In this document: positions 10,544 through 21,457 of the stretch, one piece after another | Position numbering within the stretch: the stretch's first letter is position 1 | How the letters are laid out: every line of letters starts with the position of its first letter | Assembly: GCA_018340375.1 (NCBI GenBank) | Contig: JAFFJZ010000025.1 | Span: forward strand, 2,371,501 to 2,435,500 | Length of the DNA: 64,000 nt | Origin: Gonatopus flavifemur | Taxonomy: Eukaryota; Arthropoda; Insecta; Hymenoptera; Dryinidae | Reading direction: 5' to 3' | Notes under the pieces: model-generated | What the model was told of the DNA's origin: nothing | The model's input: the letters and a program-made list of their open reading frames with translations, nothing else | The model's database searches: none | Made by a program: the position numbers and the translations under genes

Positions 10544-10837
10544 TATTTAGAATCATTGCCAATATTTGTATTCATACAATATATGAAAATCGCTAAGCCA
10601 GCTATTTACTAGTCATGACAACTACTTTAATAGTTCTTATAACGAAGTTACTGGAATGAGTTGAATATTTGTGAGGGCTTACACGGAGTCAGAAGGGCAA
10701 AAAAGGCATTTTTCATTCATTTCTCCTGGAGAGATATTTTAATTTAATGACACAGAAATTTATGTGCACATTGCGGTAATATTCAACTTCAACTTTACTA
10801 TTTTTATTTGTAAAAATAATGATTTTCCAAGCTGATC

Positions 10838-11022
10838 CACGCGGTGAGAATAATCCATGAGATTTCACTGTGTACTCACCGGAACGGCGGACCAGATCGG
10901 TATTTCAAGAAAAATTACTGTGCGGTGCAATTCATGTCCACAGTAATTTTTCTCGAAATACCGATCTGGTCCGTCGTTCCGGTGGGTACACAGTAAAATT
11001 TCATGGATTATTCTCTCCGTGC
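10838..11022. mobile_element. 185-bp near-perfect palindrome
   Basis: Arms of about 85 bp (CACGCGGTGAGAATAATCC to AAATTACTGTG) close on a short spacer around GTGCGGTGCAATTCATG. It is a foldback MITE. The 76-codon frame across it is a product of the symmetry. Confidence 0.85.
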
Positions 11023-11318
11023 AGAGATCTCCAGAGACTCTTTTGATAAAAACTGTCTTGAGGTGATCACGGTATCTCTGGACAGGATCTTTCAAAATGG
11101 AAGAACCAAAACATGTCGTTGGAATAAGGTATGATCTATTATTTTATCGGAGGAATAAGTGAAATCTGAATGTTCACCAAAATGGCGGCTTTTAAAAAAA
11201 ATTTCGGCTCTACATTGTTTATAAAATGGAAATATTCATCGATGAGAAGGAACCTTCGATCGAGTACTGAGAAATATATTTAAAAAGCTTGTGTAAGAAT
11301 TTGAAACTGAACAGTTTA

Positions 11319-11752
11319 CACAGTAAAAAATTTGTCGTCATTGTGTAAAGTGCTAAAATTTGTGTGTAGAATATTTAACATTCCAGAGTGTTGATTCAAA
11401 ACAATCGTGTCGTGTCGTGTCCTGTCGTGAATCGTTCGTTTGTGATAACATAACGATTGTGTTGAATCAACACTCGAAGATGTTGAATATTTTACACAAA
11501 AATTTTAACACTTTACACACGGGGAAAAATGTATGGTTGTTTCAACCGACCGTATGGCTGTATTTGGTTCACCCCAAACTTATGGCTGCCCGAAACAGAA
11601 ATTTGATTGCGATAAACATATAGTTGACAACTCCAACTGAATTTCTGGTTCAGGCAACCATAAGTTTGTGGTGATCTAAATACAGCCATACGTTTGGTTA
11701 AAACAACCGTACAATTTTTTCCGTGCACAATAACGAAAAATGTTTTACTGTG
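11319..11752. mobile_element. Composite of nested hairpins
   Basis: The outer ends (CACAGTAAAAAATTTGTC at 11319 and AAAATGTTTTACTGTG at 11752) enclose two side-by-side hairpins. One spans about 11340-11519 (arms GTGTAAAGTGCTAAAATTT and AAATTTTAACACTTTACAC). The other spans about 11522-11724 (arms AAATGTATGGTTGTTTCAAC and their complement). It is probably one or two MITEs inserted into an older one. Confidence 0.75.
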
Positions 11753-12817
11753 CAGCCGTTTCGAGAAATCTTGATGATCGATTTTGAAACCACGGTTTTG
11801 CGAAACAACGCGTCCACACCCAAATCGAAATGCTCGAATCATTAATGAGTTTTGTCTCAATTAATCAATCAGAAATCACACTGTCAGAAATATTATGAAG
11901 TTTTTTCAATACCGTACATGAATTCAGGTTAATAAACATTTTCCATTAAATTTAATTTACCAAAAAGTTGAAAAAATATAGATTTTGTTATAGTTCACAT
12001 TAAATTTAATGTAAAATGTGTATGAACCTCAATTCATGCGCGTATTTGAAAAAAACTCCCAGCAAATACATTAAAATTGATACAGAAATTTCTAACAGTG
12101 TAGATACTCGCAAGTACCACACCAGAACCTTATACAAAACATAGCAAACGTCTAGTTTTTGGCTATATAAGAATTAAAAAACTCGCTAATGACTACAGAA
12201 TTTCTACTAGGGCAGTTTCAAAAGTTGATTACACATAGCAAACAATTTTTTATAAATGTTCATATAACTTCGAAAACATTTGTCGGATTGACTTGGACTT
12301 TTGTATGTGTGTGTGTGTGTACTTGAATATGTGTATAGTATGAAAATGGATTTGAAAAATTCATTTTTCAAAAATCCTGACTAAGTATAACCCCTTGAAA
12401 GATACTTGAAAATCTTTCAAGACATCTTCCAGATATCTATAAGATGTCGAATGCAACTCTTATGTACCCAGAACTGTTTCAAATATGAGTAAATCTTGTG
12501 AGTTTCACTTCAATATTTTTGTAGCCAATTAAAAATTTGATTGAATAAAAGATTCAAACCTATGACAACAGTGCAGCAAAGTTGTGTTCACTTTCAGTAA
12601 TTAGGTTAGAAATACCGACAAATTTATAATCATATTGATCACATGGAAATACGATGTGATTTTCACAATCAATATCAAAATACAATTTCATGGACTTACG
12701 TATTTTACTTCTTGCGTTGATAATTAATCAGTCAACCAGTACAAGTCAATATGAGTACAGATTTTCTCACTACATAACCTCTGCACAGTTATACACAAGT
12801 TTCTGACAAGTTTCGTA
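11753..12817. other. Gene-free interior of the 7-kb element
   Basis: AT-rich sequence with a short GT run at 12307-12321. No gene or clear repeat structure is visible. Confidence 0.5.
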
Positions 12818-13032
12818 TCAGGGGGCATAAACTCAATAAGAGAATTTTTAGAATGAACTTCAGCACCGCCAAGGGGAAAGGTACTGGAACTAACCTCACA
12901 TGAGTACACCAAGACAAATGCTCAACAGATCACGGTAACATTCACGGTCAACAAACGGTAGTTTAAGTACCCTACCCCTTGGTGGCGCTGAAATCAGTCA
13001 AAAGAACGTCTATTTGAGTTCATGTCCCCTGT
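12818..13032. mobile_element. 215-bp foldback element
   Basis: The left arm (CAGGGGGCATAAACTCAATA, then AGCACCGCCAAGGGGAAAGG) pairs with the right arm (CCTACCCCTTGGTGGCGCTG, then GAGTTCATGTCCCCTG). A half copy of the same family is at 2806-2900. Confidence 0.7.
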
Positions 13033-13787
13033 TCCGTATACATAAAGATATAAGAATAGAGGGAACTGAGAACGTATTGAGACTTCAAGAGCACTTTTAG
13101 AAAAATTTTCTGTTCAAGTGCTATTAATTTTTTATCTCAGAAGATTCTGAATTGATTCGTCTATGTCCATTGCAGACAAATTTTTGAAATCTTCCCATTA
13201 ATGTGCCCAGCATTTGGTCACATTTATAACCCTGAAAAAGATAAGATGTATGAACAGTTCGCAAAGAAAATATTAGTCTCATTTCTCACTCTTGGCACGT
13301 TGTTCGAACATTATTCTTTACTATATTTGATTCTCGAATCTAGCAATATGGAAATTATTCTCGATTTTAAATTGACTTGATATATGATTTGAGTGTTGAA
13401 TCCTCTGAGAATAAACAGTAATCCATTCAATCATGATGAAGTCTTCTTCATTAATGGAGGAATTTGACTCCCATCATTTTTTGTGGGACAATTTAATGAC
13501 CATTGCTTAAAATGTGCGAATAATGTTGAATGGAAAAAATTCCCTGACTTTCATCATTTTTACGAAAAATTCCCTGACTTTTCCCTGACTTTACCAGGTT
13601 TAATAAATTCCCTGACTTTTCCAGGTTTTCCAGGTTTTCCAGGTCCGGTAGACACCCTGACTCATAATGACACATGAGTGCGCTACTGACTTTGGTAGGC
13701 AAATGTAAACAACAATGGCCGCTCCCATGAAACGAATATAACCTCATGAAAATTAATATGGAATAATATTTTTTATTTATTATTACT

Positions 13788-13924
13788 CCCAAGCAACACA
13801 CGGATGTTTTAGATGTGATATGAACATGCTTAGAACCTCCAAATGAGACTGTTTTCGATAATCACCTTCTGAGCATGTCCATAGGATACTGTCCGCATTA
13901 TAATTCTTCCTGGTGTTGCTTGGG
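13788..13924. mobile_element. CCCAAGCARCA-family MITE, 137 bp
   Basis: The ends CCCAAGCAACAC and GTGTTGCTTGGG are perfect inverted repeats. The internal AATGAGACTGTTTT and the CTTAGAAC phrase are shared with the longer member at 34214-34531. Confidence 0.75.
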
Positions 13925-14156
13925 CTTGTAACAATAAAGTCAATTACTACTCATATTGAATAATGAACCGGATTGGAATACAAAATTTTTCAATGTTTTC
14001 TTTAACATAAAAAAAAATCCTCACTGATATCAAAGGACAGTATTTTTGCAAATAAATCAGGGAGTACGAAAAAAAATAGAAAAAGATTAATCGTTATTGA
14101 TATTTTGGGAATAATATTGCAAAATAATTTTATTTTCTATAAATCACCAATAGAAA

Positions 14157-14480
14157 TTAAAAAATCACAATGTGCAGATGATAGGTTTTTAGAATTCTCA
14201 AATTCGAAACATACAACCATGTAGCGAATGGCACTTCACGAATTATTACTTCATAAATTACATTCCCAATCACTTCACGTACAATATTCCCTCGTTTGAT
14301 ATCATATTCTTGAAAGTGTTTTTCACAAACAAAACTATTCTTATTCAAATAATTATCCGATTTTTTGATAACATCAAACCATTTCTTGAAAAGTTCAGTG
14401 TCTTTCGGTGCACGAAACATAGATACTTTTTCTTTCGTATATCCACTGTCACATTCAATAATACAGCACTTTTGTACCAT
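14157..14480 (-). CDS. THAP zinc-finger first exon (partial gene)
   Basis: The N-terminal THAP domain is clear. The first two zinc ligands are in CCIIEC (residues 5-10), followed by FRAP, KWFDVIKK and FVCEKHF, which carries the final C and H. THAP domains bind DNA in P-element transposases and in host regulators. The THAP part ends at a GT donor (GAA|GTAATA, about 14255), at the same protein position as the donor of the second THAP exon at 21321. The remaining frame is probably intron read-through. No downstream exon was found to the left, where the 7-kb hAT element begins at 13659. It is best read as an orphan first exon of a second P-like gene in the opposite orientation. Confidence 0.7.
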   Translation of the reverse strand: MVQKCCIIECDSGYTKEKVSMFRAPKDTELFKKWFDVIKKSDNYLNKNSFVCEKHFQEYDIKRGNIVREVIGNVIYEVIIREVPFATWLYVSNLRILKTYHLHIVIF

Positions 14481-15529
14481 TTTAACTCATTTTTTGTCAA
14501 TTCCTTGAGAATGAAAATACATTTTTGTGATGAAGAAGGAATTCAAATAGATGCTACCATATTCCGCCATTGTTGTTTACAAAAACCTACTTCGAACACA
14601 TACGACATCTGGAAAACACTAGAGAAAACTGCAACAAATAATCACACCCCCACTCCCTCAAGATCCAGGATGTTGGTTCACCTATTCTTTTACACCGTGG
14701 CTACGAAAGACTGCGCAGTTGCATGCACGATTTCTGCGCATTTTATCTTACGTTAACAGATCGTGTGTCTAGACCTTCAATCCATGATTCAACATAACCT
14801 CACATTATTCATACAATCATTACTTGTCTGGGTTTCACCGAGTTAAGCCACTAGTCAATTCCTTTTTCCAATTATTCCATCGCAACCATCGGAGATTATC
14901 AACTACTTACGTAAAATTGTATATTATTCACTTCTGCTACTTTATTGCATCAATAATCGATAGTGACAGTGATTGTGGAAATGAAACATCGTCCATACGA
15001 CTAAAAAAAAAAGCACGGATGCGAAATTGTCAATTTCAAGATAAATGGCTCTAAGATGCTCAATTTATTAGCTGGTTCGTGGAGATGAAAAAGACGCAGC
15101 AAAATGTAACATATGCAAAGTGCAATTTACGGTAAAATATGATGGTGTGAAAGCTCTGAAGAAACACGCTTCGGGTTCGAAACATATAAGTACAATGAAA
15201 GCTACAACAATGTTGAACACTTCAACCAATTTTTTCGTGAAAAAATATCAAAGGAAGAAGACGAAATCACGTTGGTGGAAATAACAAAAACTTTTCACAA
15301 TGTGAAACATGGTTTGAGTTATAATTCAGCCGATTGTGGTATACATTTATTATTTAAAATTTTTACAATAAAACTGTATAGAAGAGTGATTCTAATTGCA
15401 ATATGGAATCAGAAAGATTATATCATTTCTCAAATTGATATAGCCAAAGTCACTTTTATCATGTATTTTGGAATCGATTCCAATGTACATTTTTCTTATT
15501 GCAGGAAATAAATTAGACCGTCAAATATA

Positions 15530-17850
15530 CAGGGTGTGCCATTTTAATTTTTATATCGGAATAACTCAAAAACGAGGAGTTTTGGAGGAAAATGTTTCGA
15601 ACAAAAGTTGTGAGATTCCGAGGGGGACATCTGATGGTGACCTTGACTTTGGCCTCGGATCTCAACTTCAAGGTCATTCAGAGGTCAACTTTTGTTTCTT
15701 GAATAGAATCCCCTATTTTTGACTGCAGATTCAGATTTGACGTTGAAAAACAAGAAACTTTGGTCTGAATCATTTTTCCGAATTCCGGACAGATGGCGCT
15801 CTAATCGATGAAAAATGAGTTTTATGAAACACTCGTATTGCTTTCTGTGTAAGACGACATTTAACTCTCCAGTGTTTTTTTTCAGCTCCTGAGGATTACC
15901 GTCGCCATTAGAGTTACCCAATGTGCACCACGAGGAGGTTGAGCGATCGGATCTTGCACATCTTCGTGGCCCTGAAAATTTGATGAAACCCCATAAGTGA
16001 AAATCCAAGGTGGTAAGATCCGGAGGCCTAGGTGGAATGTTCCATCGACCAATATTGACAATTATGTCTGTTCGTAGTACTGTTACTGTGAATTGTTGCC
16101 AAACACAAGTACACATCAACACTTGTGTTTATCATGAACAAGAAAGTTCATACTAGAGCATTGTTTACAAACATAAGTGAAACGGGATGTTTCATATCCT
16201 TCATTCATTCACAAATTTTTTTCGATATACGATTCAAACTTGAAGAAGATCTTTGATCAGTGTTGTGAAGGTCTCAATACCATGGATTATCCTTGGGGTG
16301 AAATACTTGATATTCTCCTCTTACTAGGAGAATGTCAACGTAATTACGCTGCAGCATCAAGATTGTATGGAGAGAGGTATCCAAATAGACGCCAGCCTTC
16401 ACTTCAGGCGATACGCTCAATAGAAAGATGAGTTAGAAGAATGAATATCCCAAGAGTCAGGAGGCGTAATGATGGAAATCGTATGGATGCACGCTCAGTA
16501 GCCGTTTTAGGAATGGTGCACCTGAATCCTCACGTTATTAACAGAGAAATCCAGCACCAATTAGGTATCCTAAGATCAATGGCACACCGCATACTAAGAT
16601 CTGGTAAATATCGTCCTTACCACATTACATTGGTGCAAGCATTAAGTGAAGATGATCTCAGACGTAGGGTTGGATTCGGTCAATGGGCCTCGGAGCAACC
16701 GCCTGGTTTTTTTCGATTACGTGATGTTTAGTGATGAGGCAACATTTCGCAGTAACGGTGTTATGAACAGACATAATTGTCATTATTGGTCAATGGAAAA
16801 TCCCAGATGGCATCGACAAGTTGACAATCAACATCGCTGGACTCTGAATGTGTGGTGTGGGATTTTGAATGGTCAGATCATTGGTCCTTATTTCTTCCAA
16901 CATACTGTTAGGAAGGAAAAATATCTGCAATTGATTCAGGACAAATTACCAAGGATGTTGGAAGATATTGATCTCTACACACGGAACAGGATGTGGCTTC
17001 AACATGATGGGGCACCACCTCATAACGCTGCAATTGTCAGAAATTTCTTGAACACATCTTACCCACACAGATGGATTGGTCGCGCTGGATACATTGCCTG
17101 GCTGGCGAGGTCTCCGGATCTCACCCCTTTGGATTTTCACTAATGGGATTCCATCAAAGATGTAGTTTACGAAAGACCACCAACGACCAGAGATGACATG
17201 AAACACCGAATACGAACTGCCTGCCAAACAATTCCACGTCATGTGCTTTTGTCGTTAGAACCACATTTTCAGAGACGAATTAGGTGATGCCAACAGGTCA
17301 ACGGTGCAAATATCGAACATTTGATACGGTGAATTTCCATACATATTGCAGAGCGTTTGTCGTGAAGAATGATACACCTCCACAGTCCAGACAATCGACC
17401 CTTTCCAGGGCCACAAAGAAGTGCAAGATCCGATCGCTCAATCTCCTCGTTGTGCTCATTGGGTAACTCTAATGGCGACGGTAATCCTCAGAAGCTGAAA
17501 AAAAACACTGGAGAGTCAAATGTCGTTTTACACAGAAAGCAATACAAGTGTTTCATAAAACTCATTTTTCATCGATTAGAGCGCCATCTGTGCGAAATTC
17601 GGAAAAATGATTCAGACAAAAGTTTCTTGTTTTTCGACGTCAAATCTGAATCTGCAGTCAAAAAGAGAGAAGTCCATTCAAGAAACAAAAGTTGACCTCT
17701 GAATGACCTTGAAGTTGAGATCCGAGGCCAAAGTCAAGGTCACCATCAGATGTCCCCCTCGGAATCTTACAACTTTTGTTCGAAACATTTTCCTCCAAAA
17801 CTCCTCGTTTTTGAGTTATTCCGATATAAAAATTAAAATGGCACACGCTG
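15530..17850 (+). mobile_element. DD41D Tc1/mariner element inserted in the hAT gene
   Basis: It begins CAGGGTGTGCC and ends GGCACACGCTG, flanked by TA (15528-15529 and 17851-17852). The terminal inverted repeats are very long, about 450 bp each (15530-15985 and 17395-17850), sharing TAACTCTAATGGCGACGG and GATCCGATCGCTCAA. Removing the element and one TA leaves the hAT reading frame open across the site, which confirms both boundaries. The related element at 59017-61048 has similarly long terminal repeats. Confidence 0.9.
16177..17286 (+). pseudogene. DD41D transposase, disabled
   Basis: This is an integrase-fold DDE transposase of the Tc1/mariner superfamily. The N-terminal helix-turn-helix region (GECQRNYAAASRLYGERYPNR) is followed by the catalytic aspartates in FSDEATF, QHDGAPPH and SPDLTPLDFH. 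There are 41 residues between the second and third, as in rosa-like DD41D families. It carries an in-frame TGA at 16429, a frame change in a T-run near 16707 and an in-frame TAA at 17141. Its sister at 59473-60597 is intact. Confidence 0.85.
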
Positions 17851-18299
17851 TATAAAGACTCTCAACTCGCCAACAAAATCCAACTGGGCAGAACAAAAAT
17901 GGAATCGATAGTAAAGAATGTATTATGTCCATATTCTATAGAGGTCGTGGTTAAGAAGCTAAAAGAAGAGAATCTTCCATTTTCCATATCAATTGATGCA
18001 TCCAACAAGGGCAACAGAAAGTTTTTTCCACTGGCTGTACGATTTTCCGATTCAGACGGTAATTATAATACTCCTAACAGTACAACGTATTTTCAGGGCG
18101 TTCTTAGAACGTTTCAAAAACATCTTGGAAACAATTTGTGCTGTTTGGATACGTTATGGGATTCTAATATTCCACAATAAATTATATAATCACACTCAAG
18201 CGTGACAACCCGTGCAAGAGTCAAGTGGGATGCAAATTTAGCCGCGGAATTTATATAAAATATTTGTGGTTTTTGAAAACATCTCAGTTATATCCATTT

Positions 18300-18877
18300 T
18301 CCACTTTTCTTTCCCTTGTATCCATGCAGAATGAGTCAAAAAATGTGAACATTCTTCGGCAAACATATTCTTGAGGAGATTTTAGATCGATTTCTCCTTT
18401 CGCAAACTTGGATTTGAGCCTTAGATTTTGAAATGTGAGGTTTTTTGAATATCCCGGAAAATCCTGATATCTTGGAAATACTGTACTATATTTTAGACAT
18501 TTGAATCTAACAATATTCGCTGAGTAAGGGATATTTAGTTTAGTGTCTTTTGGTCCCAAGTTACAGCACTCTGAAATGTTTAGCATTCTAGCCAATCAGA
18601 ATTTAACAATTTTGAATCTCTTCAAGTTCATAATGTAAAACGCTGAATTGGTTCGATTTTTTCCGCAGATACGCCTTGATTTGACTTAGCAAATGGTGTT
18701 AGATTCGAATGTCTAAGATACAATCCTTCCGAAATATTAGGTTATTCCAGAAAATTAAAAAACGCTCATATCTCCGAATCTAAGGCTCATATCAAAATTT
18801 GCCAGCAGAAAACTCGATCAAAAATTTCCTCAAGATTATGCCTGCCAAAGGATGTCCACACTTTCTGGCTCACCCTG
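18300..18877. mobile_element. Degraded foldback element inside the hAT intron
   Basis: The right end GCTCACCCTG followed by TA (18877-18879) is well preserved. Its inner sequence (TCTAAGGCTCATATC, TTCCAGAAAATTAAAAAACG) is matched in reverse around 18405-18470 (GAGCCTTAGATTTTGAAATG). The left terminus is degraded. It lies wholly within the intron 18059-18942. Confidence 0.6.
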
Positions 18878-21096
18878 TACAGATCCTCTCAGTATGTGCT
18901 GTTTGGAGCATTTAGAATTATATAACATTGATATTCAAACAGGTATACATGATTTTGTCTTGGATTTTTATGAACAAGCCGATGAGACTGTTGAAGCAAT
19001 TAAGAACTCCATCAAAGATGCTCTCGAAAATTTGAGCATTAATATGAAAAATATGGTTGCTTACAGAGCAGATAACGCGTCTGTGAATTATGGCGCACAT
19101 TGCTCAGTGTATGAACAATTGAAAACAGAATTCATCGGCTCTTCAACCAAAGCTAATTGTAACTGTCATGTGATTCATAATGGCGCTAAATATTGCCTCA
19201 AAATGTTGACTTTTGATGTTGAAGGACTAGTATTGAAGGTTTTTAGCGAATTTTCTGTTAGTGCAAAAAGGACAGAAAAATTAAAATCTTGTTTTGAATT
19301 CGTTGGACAAGATTTTCATCAAGTGCTTCGACACATACCAGTTCGATGGGCAAGCTTATACCGTGCTGTAGATCGGCTATTATTGAATTGGGATGCAATA
19401 AAAACATATTTTCTACAAGAAGGTATAGAAGCAACATTCAAATATTTTGAAATTATTGTTCATTATTCGAATTCAAAAGTATTATTCTAGGCGAAGACGA
19501 TTGCAGTCCAATCATTTGGGCATTCATTTGTGATCAAGCTGATGGAATAAGTCAACAACCAACATTAGCGGAATGCTATATATTTTTCGTTCTTCAGATT
19601 TTATCTTCATTCCATACAGCTATTGCATCACTCGAAAAAACCTCATTAGATGCTACGTGTGTCTATGATGTTATATTCAATTTGAGGAATCAATTGATAT
19701 CGCGAGAAAAAGACTGCTTCTTTGGGTTCAAGGTAACTCAAGGCCTAGAAAAGCTATTACCCTCCGAATCCAAAAAATTCCAAACGGAAGCTTTAAGCGT
19801 ATACAAAAGGGCCATCAAATATTTGGAGGATTGGTTTGATTATGAGAATTCAATCTATAAAGATCTGCGCACCTTCAAATTAACAAATGAAATACCAAAA
19901 CTCCAGGATCTTATCAATGTTTCTTCGAAACTGAACATAAAGGTAAAATATCCATGTCTCATAAATCTAGTAATTTATTGTGTCGAGTGAGTGCAGTTTC
20001 AATACTTGATTGGCCCTATACCCAAACAAGAATCATTCCTCAATTCTAGGAAAGTCATTACAATGTTGGGAAAATGATGAGTCAACCCAAACCTCGCCAA
20101 ATCTCATTACATATGAGACAATCTTTTGACTGAATCCAATTCGACCATCTGTCAATAAGATTCAGTCAATCAATAGAAGCCTCATTGAATCTTCTCAAAT
20201 CTCAGGCGACAAAATCTCACTGAATTTGATTACATCATATTTGATTACATCATGGGTTTCCTTAAGCAGGGTATCTAATGGGTAATTTATTCACATGTTT
20301 AGGTTGATGGTGACCGAATGTATGATGAGTTACAAATCCTCAAAACAGTGTCTAACACTTTAATAAATGATGACAGCTCATGTACATCTGAGAAGTGGCG
20401 TAGATTTTCCAAAAATACAGACGCGCCCATTTTGAGAAGAATAGTTGAAACGGTTTCAGCCATCCCATGTAGTAATGCATATGTGGAACGAATTTTCAGC
20501 ATTATGAATAATCTATGGATTGATGACAGGAACAGGCTGTCCGTTGATATGGTAAAGGCAGAAATATGCATTCGATCGACTTCAAATTATGCGTGTTCAG
20601 ACCTATATGAAGCAATAGCACATAATGATGCATTGCTTAAAGCTGCGCAATCCCAAAATAAATACGATTGGAAAAGGAAGGAACGCAAACAAGAATGAAC
20701 AATTGATGTATCTGGATTTGATTGAACGTGATCAACTGATTGGAAAAAACAGTCAGAATTTGTCTCTTTTTTCATCCCCCCCCCCCCCGCTTCCCGTAGT
20801 CCGGTCAAAGCCGGTCGGTCACTGTGTGTCGATGACAAATAGCCGGTTATTTCAACTCTGAGAGTTGGCAACTCTGGAAAAAACGTGATACGGACCATGA
20901 TTTTAACAATGCGTTAGCAATCTCTCCAATTCATCTCTGACCACGGTGTATCATGCGACATCGGATGGCGTGAATGCACCTCGTAATCCAGTATCAACAA
21001 CAATGGCCGGTATATAGATGACAACAAAATCAATAACTTTCAATGGCTTTATTTATATACCTTGATTCAAACTATTTATCCGTTTTTTTCTCAATC

Positions 21097-21321
21097 ATGG
21101 GAAAAAAGTACTGCGTAATTGAGTACCAAAGTGATCCAAAAACCATATCAATGTTTCGTGCTCCGAAAGAAACACATTTATTCGAAAAATGGTTTGATGT
21201 AATTAAGGAAACGAATAATTATTTATACAAAAGTAGTTTTGTATGTGAAAAGCATTTTCGCGAAGAAGATATAAACCAAGGAACGACAGTATATGATACT
21301 GATGGTAAATGTTTATATCAG
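21097..21321 (+). pseudogene. P/THAP9-like transposase: THAP exon lacking two zinc ligands
   Basis: This is the first exon of the dispersed P-like gene. It has the THAP layout (FRAP, KWFDVIKE, FVCEKHF) and ends at a GT donor (CAG|GTAATC). The two N-terminal cysteines that should bind zinc are tyrosines (YCVIEY, against CCIIEC in the paralogue at 14480). Each is a single G-to-A change of TGY to TAY. The C and H of CEKH remain. A THAP fold without these ligands is not expected to bind zinc normally. Confidence 0.8.
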
Positions 21322-21457
21322 GTAATCTCAACCTATCTTAACCAACCTCAGTTTGAGGGGGTCAACTTGGGAATTCTTTTTTGTCTTTTTTTTTTATTGA
21401 AATAACATTTTACCAAAATAAAATGTCGACGAAAATGTGATAATTTATTCATAATAG

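Larger units (their letters stand above)
6675..13659 (-). mobile_element. Complete 7-kb hAT-like DNA transposon
   Basis: The ends are inverted: CAGGGTGTCTAC at 6675 and GTAGACACCCTG ending at 13659. Immediately outside both ends is ACTCA (6670-6674 and 13660-13664), a 5-bp target duplication. Next to each end the phrase TTCCCTGACTTTTCCAGG recurs, several times on the right (about 13540-13650), as expected for subterminal transposase-binding repeats. The single long gene inside (7311-9659) is uninterrupted. The remaining 4 kb is non-coding and has accumulated at least five smaller palindromic elements. A duplication of 5 bp rather than the usual 8 bp is unusual for hAT elements, so the superfamily call rests mainly on the transposase. 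Confidence 0.85.
15077..20698 (+). pseudogene. BED-finger hAT transposase remnant, split by a DD41D element
   Basis: Coding blocks are visible in order. At 15077-15338 there is a BED finger (CNIC, then ALKKHASGSKH). At 15505-15529 plus 17853-18058 there is one exon broken by the DD41D insertion. At 18943-19942 lies the catalytic core, with RADNASVNYG, NCNCHVIHN and RWASLYR. At 20303-20698 lies the dimerisation block, with SNAYVERIFSIMNN and RLSVDMVKAEI. Consistent GT-AG introns separate them: 15339-15504, 18059-18942 and 19943-20302. Defects are a stop plus frame change before the BED finger (about 15052-15078), the insertion, and a 1-nt frame change near 19489. The right terminus (CATCTCTG ending at 20939) is visible. 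The left terminus was not found. The gene is certainly non-functional as it stands. Confidence 0.85.
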
